A stretch of 55,081 nucleotides of DNA from Beverwykella pulmonaria (Eukaryota > Ascomycota > Dothideomycetes > Pleosporales > Melanommataceae). The stretch covers positions 8,680 through 63,760 of the forward strand of contig BCHH01000012.1 in NCBI GenBank assembly GCA_001599595.1, read 5' to 3'. Of the stretch, positions 1 through 9,744 are shown piece after piece. The position numbers and the translations under genes are program-made. How positions within the stretch are numbered: position 1 is the first letter of the stretch; each line of letters begins with the position of its first letter. The notes beneath the pieces are model-generated. The model worked only from the letters and a program-made list of their open reading frames with translations. It made no database searches and was not told the origin of the DNA.

Positions 1-1
1 G

Positions 2-169
2 CAACAACAAGCTCCGCAACAACAAGCTCTGCAACAACAAGCTCCGCAACAACAGGCTCCGCAACAACAACCACAACAGCAGCAGCAGACATCTTCAACC
101 AGTTGGGAATGGGATGAAAACTACAAGCGCTATCGACGCTTGGATGGGGGGAAGTGGGTGTGGCAATAG
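2..169 (+). CDS. 3' end of Q-rich protein (partial)
   Basis: Open from the window edge to TAG at 167-169, giving 55 visible C-terminal residues. They begin with four copies of a five-residue QQQAP-type repeat, encoded by a 15-bp CAA-rich tandem repeat, then a polyQ run, then a tryptophan/aromatic-rich tail (WEWDENYKRYRR...GKWVWQ). I do not recognise the family. Tails of this WxWD...YxRYRR...WxW kind look like a short terminal motif after a disordered Q-rich region, but no function can be assigned. The frame is supported by the repeat staying in phase and by the composition switch from repeat to folded-looking tail. The 5' part lies outside the window. Confidence 0.6.
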   Translation, partial: QQQAPQQQALQQQAPQQQAPQQQPQQQQQTSSTSWEWDENYKRYRRLDGGKWVWQ

Positions 170-568
170 TAGATCAAACGAAGGTCTGTCGTTCCACTAA
201 CGCTCTATTTTATAATGAACTAACTTGCTTACAGATCAGATTACCCAAACCGCCACAACGCCTAGCAGCTCCCTATCCCAAGCTACGGACTGCTGTGTTG
301 GAAATCGTCTGGCTCTAGATCAATATCGTTCATTCTTCGTTGTTATGTTCCTCCGTTGTTTCGTTCCTTCGTTCGTTCCTTAGTTGTTTCCTACTCTGCT
401 CCATCATCTGCCGTATCATACATGCCAGCGCCATTCATGCCCTACTTAGACAAGCCTAGTCAACCTCTCAAGATGGAGAACAGAATATAAGTCGTCATAC
501 CGTAAACCTCACGTAAAATGCCGTGTTAAGTTTCAGGCACAGCTATTGCCCTATAGCATCGTTGCCCG
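170..568. other. Intergenic, no gene seen
   Basis: Between the stop of the Q-rich gene and the stop of the convergent kinase gene. It contains T-rich, GTTCCTTCGTT-like simple-sequence DNA around 330-400. I see no coding frame, RNA gene or clear mobile element; it is probably the shared 3' UTR/terminator region. Confidence 0.5.
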
Positions 569-1527
569 TCAGAACCCTCCAATGCTATTGCAGATGAAGT
601 CCCAAGCCTCCTTAGATTGTGGGTGTGGGGTAAGGAAAGAGTCAATCCATCCGCCACCTCGCCAGTCTTCCCAGTCACCTACAGAATACGTAGCTTTGCA
701 ATATTCCCAATACTCAGGATACCACCCAGCCTGCTCCCAGTCAATAATACTTAAGACTCTCGCAGGAGTTGTAGTTGTGATAATAATATTATTTCGGTGA
801 AGGTCAGAGTGCGTAAAAACTATAGGACTGTCATCCGGCAAGGACTTCCTCCAAGGGTCTGGCACTTGTTCTGGATCTGGGGCAATACGACGCCACAGCC
901 ATGACAACCGGTCGTGAAAGGTTCTAACGTTAGGGAATGGCCCTGTCTCTGGATAACTGTCTAGTATGCGATCCTGTAGAGGTCCATGTGCAATAGAGCC
1001 TATGCATAAGCATAAGAAGCTGATCAAATGAATTATGCATAGCGCAACGTACCGATGAATTGGTTTGATTGACTCTGCCTTATAGCACGAAGTTGCGACA
1101 TGATCGTCTGAAGATCCTGGCATATTGCCCGTTTATCATCATAGGATAGTGAATCGTACCGCTCTAAAAGTGTAGGGCCATGGATAAGTTCCATGTATAT
1201 AAACACATGTCGTCCATCGCTATCCCATCCATACACTTCAGGCACAGGTACCTGATTGTAGAGGAATTTCCTGATTGCCCAAAGACACAAAGCCTCTGAT
1301 GTAGAGATCCTTAGCCCAAATTTGACAATAAGGTTAAGCTCCTCAAATTTGACTGGTGGAGGATTGTTCGGTCGAATAGAGATGGTTGAACGTGCCAGAA
1401 CTTCGGCGGGCGATGGTAAGGTCCGGTCTGCACCATGATCTTGGAAATAGGAAGAGTCGAGAAAGTACATTCGTGGCTTGGTGCCGTCCGGCAGGTCGGA
1501 TGGCGAGAACTGCACACACCTAGTCAT
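569..1527 (-). CDS. APH-fold phosphotransferase family protein (fungal)
   Basis: Two exons: 1527-1053 and 999-569, with a 53-bp intron (1052-1000; donor GTACGT, acceptor TAG). Together they encode 301 aa, and splicing joins ...QFI and GSIAHG in frame. The protein has the aminoglycoside-phosphotransferase/choline-kinase-like fold: an N-lobe with NLIVKFG and EALCLWAIRKF, a hinge region with VFIYMELIHG, the catalytic-loop motif HSDLHRNNI (His-x-Asp...Asn) and the metal-binding IDWEQAG that replaces DFG. These residues are intact, so the kinase may be active. Filamentous fungi carry large expanded families of these with unknown substrates; antibiotic resistance should not be inferred. The start is an ATG (MTRCVQFS), the first in frame after upstream stops. 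Confidence 0.82.
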
Positions 1528-2025
1528 CCTGATTGGCAGCTTGGAACGACTTCCCTGTGTAGAGTATGCTATAAAATAATAGAGGGTAAAGTGTGATAAA
1601 AGGGAAGCGAATAACTCATGGAACGACGGAAGTTGTTAGGAAAGAGGGCTGTTGGCTGAGTGGGAGTGGGAGATGAAGTTTTGCTGCGCCTCCGAGGCAC
1701 GGACGACTTACTCAGCAGAGTTGCGGACAGGCTGTCCAATCGGCCCGACATTGTCGGTTGATTATCCGATAGGCCCGAAAATCTTTTCAAACCCAGAGTT
1801 CCGACTCTCTTCATATCATATTGGCGGGATTGTGAAGCTGTAAGGTACCCCATTTCGTGGCCCTGGACAGATATTGGGCCCCTTCGCCAAAAGGTAACGA
1901 CTTCTGGTGAGTGTGTCAGGAGGGGGAGCGAGGTCCGAGCCGAGCCGAGCCACAGTGGCGCATTGTCACGTGACCAGAACGGTAGAGCAGCGTGTGGATT
2001 GAGGTTTGTATCTACGTTTTGAAAA
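1528..2025. other. Intergenic 5' region of the kinase gene
   Basis: About 500 bp upstream of the kinase start. A 154-codon reading frame crosses it on the minus strand but has no recognisable domain and overlaps the expected promoter, so I treat it as non-coding. An older dispersed repeat begins at about 2026. Confidence 0.4.
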
Positions 2026-2124
2026 TTCGCCACTAAGCCTCATCAGGACCAGACAAACGCCTCGATCACGCTAGCAGGGAGGATAGCCCGCACCGGCCAC
2101 AACCTTGTAGGCCTTGATATAGAA
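2026..2124 (+). repeat. Fragment of dispersed repeat (second copy at 16303)
   Basis: This stretch aligns with 16303-16404 on the same strand. It shares an exact 16-base run (CGCTAGCAGGGAGGAT), a second exact 16-base run (CCCGCACCGGCCACAA) and CTTGTAGG, separated by substitutions and a 4-bp indel. The copy near 16.3 kb runs into what looks like the start of a LINE (Tad-like) first reading frame, so this is probably a remnant of the 5' part of the same family. The hAT element at 2158 inserted just beyond the aligned segment. Confidence 0.65.
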
Positions 2125-2149
2125 GATCTCGCAGTACTGCTCCTGCTCA

Positions 2150-2157
2150 CGGGTGAG
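2150..2157 (+). repeat. Left 8-bp target-site duplication of hAT element
   Basis: CGGGTGAG directly precedes the CAGAG terminus at 2158 and is repeated exactly at 5401-5408. An 8-bp duplication is the hallmark of hAT transposition. Confidence 0.93.
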
Positions 2158-5100
2158 CAGAGATGTCAACAAACAAACAAACCAATATTTGAGACGTAGA
2201 TGTTGATTGATTGGTCTATTTTTTGGTGTTGTAGATTGTTTGTTTGAATTGACGAGACGATAGAGGCGATTTTTGGTTGATTGATTGCGAAATATTGAGA
2301 GTTTTGATTTTGAAAGGCTTCTTCTATAGCAATTCTGCAGGCGGCTCTTCCCACAACTGTATTTCAAACTCCTTAGTGAGCTCATTGTCAGTGTACTTTG
2401 CCACTGCAGTCGCGCTTGGTGTTGTAAATCCTGCGCAAGTCCACCGTTGCAAACACACCAAAGCAGCCAGTAACTGGGCGCCTATTTTACGCCTTTGTGG
2501 CTCAAGTATATCACCAGCTCCTAAGAAAATGCGCTCACAATCAGAGCTGGAGGCGGGTATAGTCAACACGTCAATCGCCAATCGCGAAAGATTCAGGTAC
2601 TTTGGCTTCAACGCCAACCAGTACTGTACAGCTGTAGTACCCTCTTTGTGCTGTTCAGCCGTCCACATAGGCTCTTTTAGCCAGCTACTATACTCATCCT
2701 CTGCCTCCACTGTGTGCTCACCGTCCTCATCAAGTATAGCGTCAATAGCGTTGTCAAAGCTGCTCATAACGGGCTTTGGCGCAGGCGTTAGTGTTGTTGC
2801 AGCAGCAACTAGTTTGTAGGTAGTCCAAATCTGCAGAAATTTTGCGTGCGCGGCGCTTAGTTGTGTGGGTTTGTTACGCCAGAAGCGCTTAAAGTATGTT
2901 TTATATCGCGGATGTAGTGCTGTTGCTGCGTAATAGGCGGGGATTTAGAGGATCTTAGTAAGGTAGTTGCTCACTTTTTGCCTTGCAGCTCACAGGTTAA
3001 TAGGAATGTAATCTTTGGGCGCCTCAGATAGTTCATAGTTAACTGCTTTGTATGGCCAAAGGTGCGCATCTAGCTCAGTTATCACGCTCTCAAACACTGG
3101 GATAACCTTATAGAGTGCGCTATAACAGCCACACTTGCCACAGCCTTAGAGGCAATCAGTAGCAAACTTCAGTGGCTAAAGTATCGCCATATACTTAGTA
3201 ATCACTGCCTAGTTAGCTGCTGTAAGACCACCTAACCTTATCTACCTTAGGGCATTAGGAAGCTTGCTGTTCTTAAGTTGTGCCTGTTCGTCAGCTTGTT
3301 TACTTTTGCTAATGTAGTACGTTGCATATGCGTTAATAGCTTGTTGGAGCTCAACTCCGCGCTTAAAACTCTTATAATAACTGTTCCAGCGTGTAACACA
3401 TAGTTTAATTAGCTCACAGGTACTACTGCTGCCTGTGGGCATAGTATCAACTGCCTCACATTAACAATCTTCAAAAATGCTCCACTGCTTAGGTGTGTTG
3501 ATATAGTTAATAATATCAAGAAACACGCCAAGCAGGCCATCTTTCCGCTACTCCTTTATGTAAAAATCCTCCATCTTTGTGTTCTCTAGGGCGTTACTGT
3601 ACGCGTCTGCATCCCTCCCAAACATAATTATTTAGCTAATAAGGTTAAGTATGTGGCAAGCGCAGCAGAGGCAGTAATTAGAGGCGGAGAAGTAGTACAT
3701 TGCAGCAAGCTTGTTAACAGCAGTGTTGTTATTAGAAGTATTATTAAGCACAAAGTAGCTAAGTTTGCTGCAATTAATGCTAAAGCTTTGCAGGATCTTA
3801 ACTACAGCGTTAGCTATTGCCTTGCTAGTGTAGGCACCCACAAGCTGCGGCAGTGCAATAGGGAGATCAACTATTGCGCCTTTGCTGTTAGCGTAGTAAG
3901 CAACTACAGCAAAGAAGCTATGTTTGCCGCCTTTTGTCGTCCATCCATCAAAGCTAATATGTATTTTGCTCTTAGCTTTAGCCAACACGCGCACTACCTA
4001 AGGCCGCAGCCAGCTGTACAGTCTTATAATAAACGCTAACACACTATTGTGAGACCTCTACAGCGCTGCCTCCGCCTCTAGGTTAGCAAACCAAATTATC
4101 TCACAAAAAGCTGGCGTCTTAAACTTGCAGAGTGGCCTGTTGTTGTTAATTAGCTAGAGCGCAGCCGCCTGCTAAAATCCTTGTACGTTGAAATTTCCTA
4201 TCTCCTTGTACGCCTCTTAGCTAAGTGTGAGACCACTCTAGACTGCGTGGCGTAGTAACTGTTGGCCAGGTTTGCAGGGAGGTTTGCAGAAGATTGGACC
4301 ATCTTTGCTAAGCCAATAGCTAGGTTTATTGAGCGCGAGATGCCTGTTAGCAGCAGTAGTTGACTTTGTTACGCGGTGTACACCACTAGGCAGCCTGTGT
4401 GTATAGCAGTATTTGCACACAAAGTACAGCTTATTTAGGTAGTGAGTGCCCTCCTTCTAGACGCGCCACCTGTGCCTAAAAATCCAGCTTGCGTTGCCTT
4501 GTGGAGTGCTTAATAGCGCCACATATCCCTTTAATCACTTCCAATTGAGGCCTTTAAAGTTGCTAAAATTAAGGCTCTTAGGGCCATCCTCTTCTACTAA
4601 AGCCTCTGTGGCAGCGCTAGAGAAAGCTAGCAGCTGTACAATAGAGTCCTCTGGCTTATTAAGCATTAACTGTGACTCCCAGGCCAGCTCATTAGCAGGC
4701 TGAGAGACCTGTAAGGCAACCAAAACAGGCAGTGGTGATGCCCGCCGATGGCGCTCCTCTAGCTGTTGTACGGGCTCACATGACGGCTCAGTAGCCAGTG
4801 TAGGCGGCTCAGTAGCCCGTGTAGGCGGCTCTGTAGGCGGTTTGATAGACGGTTCCAGCGTACTTTCTAGCGGCTCTGTAGGCGGTTCAATAGACAGTTC
4901 CGGCGTACTTTCTAGCGGCTCTATTGGATGGGTTGGTTGGCTTCCATCACCCTGCAACGCCTTGAGCGTGGGTTTGCGCGTACGCTGTGCGCGCTTAAAA
5001 GGAGTATCAGCTTCTTCAGCAGCCTCAGGCTTGCGTTTTGCAGGTATGGAGGGCATAGATAAGTCAAAAAGTAAGCTGGGGACGCGAGAAAGTAAGTTGT

Positions 5101-5400
5101 GGTTGACAGGATGGCTAGCCGTTGACGCGTTCAGGTACACGAGAATTATACAAAAACAGTGCTTAGTAAGCAGGATTCAACACCAAGAATCCATCCTTGA
5201 GCTGCTATTGCAGCTTCCCAACGGCCTCACCCAGGTATCGCTTATTTGTCAATCAACACCAATATTTCTCAATATTTAGCTTATGGTGTTGATTGATTGA
5301 TTGACGAAATTACAGCAAGCGACTTTTGGTTGGTTGAATTGGTTGAATCAACCAAAATCAAACAACAATATTGACAAAGTGTTGGTTGTTGACAACTCTG
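2158..5400 (-). mobile_element. hAT-family DNA transposon, complete ends, decayed coding region
   Basis: A 3243-bp element bounded by terminal inverted repeats starting CAGAG (left CAGAGATGTCAACAAACAA, right complement CAGAGTTGTCAACAACCAA; 17 of 19 positions match), as expected for hAT elements. Subterminal DNA at both ends is rich in GTTGATTGATTG and TTGGTTGA motifs, probable transposase-binding sites. Exact 8-bp direct repeats flank it (2150-2157, 5401-5408). Inside, on the minus strand, lies a broken transposase. Intact ends and duplication show that the insertion is recent enough to delimit exactly, while the coding region has been inactivated. Non-autonomous mobilisation by a related active transposase is conceivable. 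Confidence 0.93.
2324..5056 (-). pseudogene. hAT transposase, inactivated by in-frame stops
   Basis: Order along the minus strand: a P/E/T-rich N-terminus starting MPSIPAKRKPEAAEE (ATG at 5056), a BED-type zinc-finger remnant with CKYCYTHRL (about 4420), the RNase-H-like catalytic region with HISFDGWTTKGGKHSFFAVVAYY (about 3970), LFGRDADAY-type and VTRWNSYYKSFKRG segments (3620-3400), and a C-terminal hAT dimerisation domain with IPASSSDCERIFLGAGD and WEEPPAELL before the stop at 2324. The frame between blocks is interrupted by stops that replace expected Trp and Gln codons (for example after KMEDFYIKE). These fit TGG-to-TAG and CAA-to-TAA changes, meaning C-to-T in CpA on either strand, the signature of repeat-induced point mutation. 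No full-length transposase can be made. Confidence 0.9.
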
Positions 5401-5408
5401 CGGGTGAG
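5401..5408 (+). repeat. Right 8-bp target-site duplication of hAT element
   Basis: CGGGTGAG directly follows the right terminus at 5400 and is identical to 2150-2157. Confidence 0.93.
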
Positions 5409-5471
5409 GTCCAAAGTTTGGATCGTAACGTCATAGTCCTTGTCACCTTCCCAATGTTGAAGGGCAACCAT

Positions 5472-6902
5472 TCAATCCAACCATACAGGCTCATCGCTAC
5501 CCAGAGGCTTAGGCATGATATCCCATCCTGTCGTAACACCTTCAATGGTTACTGAATGCCTCACAGCCTTCAATTCCCCAAAACCCGAGGTTTTCGTTTC
5601 CAAGTACTTCTCTACATCCTCAGGCCGCACGAAGTTCATTCGACCATATCCAGTCTGTCCTGGATATTGACCCAATGATCGAAGATATTTCATGGTGCCG
5701 GCCAGAGAGACGTTGACTGTATACGCGCCGCCTACAATGACTCGCTTATACAGCGCTGCCATAATACCAGTTGCAAGGAGATAACCTGCGCCATGATCAA
5801 ACGCTTGGCATGGTAAGACGCGCACTGGGTCCCCCATCCCACAACACTGGGCATCAGCGACGTTAATTCCGGAACAAGTCTGAACGAGAGAATCAAAGCC
5901 TCGGTTGCCAGACCATGGGCCTTCCGGCCCATATGCCGACAAACTCGCCACAACCAGGTTCGGATTCGTCTTGGTAAGTTCCGCAGGGGAGAGGCCCTGC
6001 GAAGCCAGACTGTTAGGTCGATAGCCTTGAATGAAGACATCTGCTGTCTCGAGGAGCTCGAGCAGCTTAGCTTTGTCTCGCGGTTTCTTGATGTCGAGCT
6101 GAACTGTGCGCTTTCCCCTGGCTAAATCTCGGTCCAAGTCCGGAAGGTCGGGAAGCGTTGGCGATGTGACCCAGATCACGTCCGCTCCGTGAACGGCCAA
6201 GGTCTTGCCAGCAACAGGCGCTGCGATCACTCGACTCATCTCAACAACACGGATTCCTTTGAGACACTTATCGGCACCCGAAGGGAGCACTGATGGAGTG
6301 CAAGGACTTGAGTTAGTGACTTGACTCAACAGTATCGGAAAATCGGCCACCGCCTTCGCTTGAGGAAGCTCATCCCACTCATCAAAAGATCGCAATGCAG
6401 CGATAACAGCACCTTGGCGGAACGCCTCAGCCTCGAGATCGATGGACTTCCATTCTAGTATTCTATTCCCCACCTCTTCACGTGTTGCACCCTCCTCAAG
6501 CCCCAGTATCTTAAGAGAATTGAGACGATGATTGGGGAACCCATCGTGCATCCGCACATATCCATCAACTGTCTTATGGAACCCTCCGATAGTGCCCCAA
6601 GAAGTAGGTGCTGGTTTTCCATTCAGGACGTATAGTCTCTCGGACTTGAACTCGACGCATGCATGTTTAATGGGAACAGTGACTTCGGCTACAGAGGTTT
6701 GAAGTCGGATGGATCGGAATAGGGCAGCTGCGAGGGCAGACACGGCGATGGAAGTTTGGGCAAGGTGGTCAACTTTGAAGGAGGAAGGATAGCACTCTGC
6801 ATCGTTGATGAGACGGAGTGAGTTCAATGCTTCTTTAGGAAGATCTAGCGTTTTCCAAAGATATGCGACGGAGTCGAAGGGGGTGAAGTTTTGTCGATCC
6901 AT
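5472..6902 (-). CDS. CoA-transferase family III (CaiB/BaiF-like) protein
   Basis: An intronless 476-aa frame; the ATG at 6902 (MDRQNFTPF) is preferred to an upstream TTG. It belongs to the family III CoA-transferases (CaiB/BaiF, formyl-CoA transferase fold), which move CoA between carboxylic acids. Fungal members have two weakly similar halves. Visible here are an N-terminal half with TSWGTIGGFHKTVDGYVRMHDG and a C-terminal half beginning CLKGIRVVEMSRVIAAPVAGKTLAVHGADV, then LDIKKPRDKAKLLELLETADVFIQGYRP. The probable catalytic Asp lies in CQAFDHGAGY, followed by LATGIMAALYKR. Substrate unknown. The hAT element lies only 71 bp beyond its stop codon, so the native 3' UTR has probably been altered. 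Confidence 0.88.
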   Translation of the reverse strand: MDRQNFTPFDSVAYLWKTLDLPKEALNSLRLINDAECYPSSFKVDHLAQTSIAVSALAAALFRSIRLQTSVAEVTVPIKHACVEFKSERLYVLNGKPAPTSWGTIGGFHKTVDGYVRMHDGFPNHRLNSLKILGLEEGATREEVGNRILEWKSIDLEAEAFRQGAVIAALRSFDEWDELPQAKAVADFPILLSQVTNSSPCTPSVLPSGADKCLKGIRVVEMSRVIAAPVAGKTLAVHGADVIWVTSPTLPDLPDLDRDLARGKRTVQLDIKKPRDKAKLLELLETADVFIQGYRPNSLASQGLSPAELTKTNPNLVVASLSAYGPEGPWSGNRGFDSLVQTCSGINVADAQCCGMGDPVRVLPCQAFDHGAGYLLATGIMAALYKRVIVGGAYTVNVSLAGTMKYLRSLGQYPGQTGYGRMNFVRPEDVEKYLETKTSGFGELKAVRHSVTIEGVTTGWDIMPKPLGSDEPVWLD

Positions 6903-7909
6903 TATCAAATATTATGTAAAGAAAACTTGATATGGTGAGAAGATCTGGTAAAGGAAAGTGTCAATGACTTCGAGATAGAAGATGATTTGATAAGACTGCT
7001 ATGGATGTAGAGCAGTCGGAACATAATTATTTCCGACGCTAGTGGCCAAATGAAGCTCGGCATACGTGACCAGTTACAGTGGTAAATCTTGGACCGCATT
7101 GCCAATCACCCAACCTTCGTCCACCTCACTCGTATACCTTTATCCATCAGGTCTCATGGTCGCACATCTCTCAAGCGTGATGCAGGAGGCAGAAAGTCAT
7201 GTCATGACTAACTAGGTACATCGATAACGTGCGTTGATGGTTTGCCTACTCACCTCCGCTATTCCGCGAGCGGACAAGCTAAATGCTCTAATTCCGAAAG
7301 TGGTTACTTTTCATCAGTGAAACTGTTATACGGCATAGAAATTTCGTAGATAAGCTTGACTGTTGTTCTGACATCCGGGATGTCGTTTAATTAGTGCGAG
7401 GTGCCAACAGCGCATAGGGATCGCATACGGAAAGCGGTTGTAAGTGTTGGTATTACCGCAACGGCGATAATACACTGCTGCAACAGCTGCTGATTACGTA
7501 CTGCGGGTTTAGCGCTAGCTTAGCGTCTGAACCCCGCAACCGTATTAAAGCTGCGGCTCTAGATAGACTGTAGGAGTAGACGAAAACCAACTGAATATCC
7601 TACACCCGATATAGCCACCAGACTCTCCTAGACTGTTGGCCCGTATCACGTAGAATCAGTGACTGAGCCCTAACCAATGGATACACGATTGTGATCGTGA
7701 CCCCCCCAAAGAAGTCGATACACAGTCGTGACTGTGATCGCAATCCCCTTCCGCCAACCTCCCGCGGCAACGAGTTTATTCTAGTTACTGTCCCGGAACC
7801 CCTCAGCTCTCGCTCAGCAACACCATTACGGACGACTGTAGGTTGAGTGGTCTGTGCCACCTTACCGCTCCGACCTACCGCAGTAGGCCGAGTAGCTGGT
7901 ATACCGACA
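6903..7909. other. Intergenic upstream of CoA-transferase
   Basis: About 1 kb without a credible gene. A 105-codon reading frame (7917-7600, minus) is rich in R/G/T with no domain and ends in the repeat block. At 7426-7444 lies TACGGAAAGCGGTTGTAAG, which recurs in inverted orientation at 8437-8455, so the right part of this interval belongs to the inverted-repeat structure described next. Confidence 0.5.
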
Positions 7910-8455
7910 GTAAGCAAACCGGCAACAATTCAAGCGAGGAAAATTAAAACGCAAAACGTAACCTTATTGTAACACGTTTAGAGCGTATTTGTAAAACGCT
8001 CGTAACATGTTTTCAACATGTTTTTAGTAAGATTGAAGAATACTTAACCTTCTCTTTATAAGTAGTAAAACAAAGTCTGTAACGTTATAAGGAGAATGTA
8101 AATATTATATTAACTTTTCTATAAAAAACATTTATTTAGGAACATGTTAAGACCACGTTCTAAACACGTTAAGAACACGTTTAGAAAGCGTTTATGTAGA
8201 GCTAATTTTGTTATATGTTAGTATGTTGTGATTTGTAAGTGCACATGTGTTTGTTAATTTTGCAATGTGGGTTTAAGATTCGGATTTTCCCTACTTGAAT
8301 TGTTGCTGGTTTGCTTATATCTTCTGCTTTCTGTATTTAAACCTTGCTCTGTGTTGGTATGTTATTATTTATAGGTGCGCATGTGTTTGTTGATTTTTGC
8401 AAAGTAATTTTCCTCGCTTGAATTGTTACCGGTTTGCTTACAACCGCTTTCCGTA
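7426..8455. repeat. Outer 19-bp inverted repeat pair
   Basis: TACGGAAAGCGGTTGTAAG at 7426-7444 and its exact complement CTTACAACCGCTTTCCGTA at 8437-8455 bracket about 1 kb, and enclose the 37-bp inverted repeats at 7910/8405. A degenerate copy lies near 8316-8335. This suggests nested or rearranged copies of one inverted-repeat transposon family. Confidence 0.6.
7910..8441. mobile_element. MITE-like element with 37-bp terminal inverted repeats
   Basis: The left end 7910-7946 and right end 8405-8441 are inverted repeats with one mismatch in 37 bp, starting GTAAGCAAACCGG. A TA dinucleotide sits at both ends (7911-7912, 8439-8440), compatible with a Tc1/mariner-type TA target duplication around a 526-bp core, though the repeat also extends through TA. 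The interior is AT-rich and non-coding, with CGTTT/AACGTG-rich motifs. A second imperfect copy of the right end (about 8219-8345 against 8354-8465, direct) shows an internal duplication. The right end is 186 bp upstream of the gasdermin-like start codon. Confidence 0.7.
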
Positions 8456-8627
8456 CCCAAGCCCAGCAGTAAGCGGTTAATTCCGACGATTTCTGCAACG
8501 CGAAAGCCCATTGCACTTGATGGAAGCCTAATGCCATTCCACCAGAACTGGTTGCCCAACGCTCCCAGCCGTATTTGAGCATTCACCTCTCCTCCGAATC
8601 GCACAAGAGAGAGACACGACAGCAGTC

Positions 8628-9651
8628 ATGGCCAATCGCCAATACTTCTTCTTCTACGCGCCGACGTGGGATTATCCCCCAGGCGGTCCCATCAAGCTAG
8701 GCAATGTCATCACGTCGGTCAAAAAGCCCGAACGACCCCTCCACTGCGCTCCTCCGCCGGAGGGCTCTGACGTCTTCTCGACGGAAAAGATGAGTGTCCA
8801 ATACACTAGGGAGAAGTTGCGGAGCGGAAAGTTCTCCATCTTGACCAAGTTCCTCAGCGTTCTTGGGTTTGATGTCAATGTCGGCGCCGAAGTGGACAAT
8901 CGGTAGGCGAGCCTTGCTTCTACGAGTACACCACACCATCCATCAACAACGTAGTCTACGATTTAATGCGCTCTTTTTCAAGCCCGAGTTGCTTTCTTAG
9001 TATCTCTCTCAGTGCTACTCGAGTGGAAAATGACCATATCTCTTTGACAATACCAGTGATGAGGAGACATTCTCCTTCGAGGCCATCGAGACCACGCAAT
9101 TCTTCCCAACACCGTCCTATCTCCAGAAGTGTATCGAAGCCGACGACGTCCGCCGCTTCCTCCAAATCTCCGGCTACCGCAAGCCAGTCTACATCATCAC
9201 CGGCCTCAAAGTCGTCACTGGCGTCGAAGCCAACACGCTCAGGTCCCGCACCGTCGGGGGCACTCTCGCCGTTGAAGTCGACGGCACGGTCTGGAGCGGC
9301 GGCACCGTACCCATTGGGGGCGGTCCGGCTGTGGAGGGGAAGGTGGGTAATAAGGCTACCACAAAATGGGAGGGCAGCAGCGACTTTGTGTTTGCGTTTC
9401 GCGTGAGCAAGGTGTTTGTGGGTAAGGCGACGGGGCAGGTGGTGAGGGAGGAGGAGTATCGCAAGGGAGCCATGCTAGGCAATGAGGAGGAGCAAGTCAA
9501 GGGCCCGGAACTGTCTGTCCTGAAGGTCGGAGACCCGGATGCGGAGGGGGAAGGATTTGACACGGAGGAGCTGATGAATGATGAAGATGTGGTGGTCTGC
9601 GCGATTCCGAGGAAGACCCTGATGACCGACACGCAGGCAGAAGAAGAATGA
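8628..9651 (+). CDS. Gasdermin-like pore-forming protein (fungal RCD-1/HET-Q1 type)
   Basis: Two exons, 8628-8902 and 9057-9651 (intron 154 bp, donor GTAGGC, acceptor CCAG), encode 289 aa; a tiny extra exon inside the long intron cannot be excluded. It starts MANRQYFFFYAPTWDYPPGG. The body alternates beta strands with a central helix-like stretch and ends its core with KPVYIITGLKVVTG (134-147) and SSDFVFAFRVSKVF (199-212). The pattern 'FL...G..YIITGLKVV' parallels the late N-terminal strands of animal gasdermins. From about residue 235 an acidic, probably disordered tail of about 55 residues follows, fitting an autoinhibitory C-terminal piece. In Podospora and Neurospora, relatives form plasma-membrane pores in regulated cell death after proteolysis. 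The tail-to-tail subtilisin neighbour (93 bp between stops) strongly supports the call. The fold assignment is from recognition, not a search. Confidence 0.66.
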
Positions 9652-9744
9652 AGTCCGTTGTTTCGTGGGCTGTGACAGGGAGGAAAGGTTTCAGTACCTG
9701 GTCTCGTGGCATTACGCTAAATACATGTATCAAAAACACGCTCG

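Noticed and set aside
569..1527. Calling the APH-fold kinase an antibiotic-resistance gene
   Set aside because: The family is hugely expanded in fungi with unknown substrates; the sequence gives no evidence for aminoglycoside use.
1569..2033. 154-codon minus-strand open frame
   Set aside because: No domain, biased low-information composition, overlaps the kinase promoter and the edge of the dispersed repeat.
7600..7917. 105-codon minus-strand open frame
   Set aside because: Compositional (R/G/T-rich), no homology recognised, runs into the inverted-repeat element.
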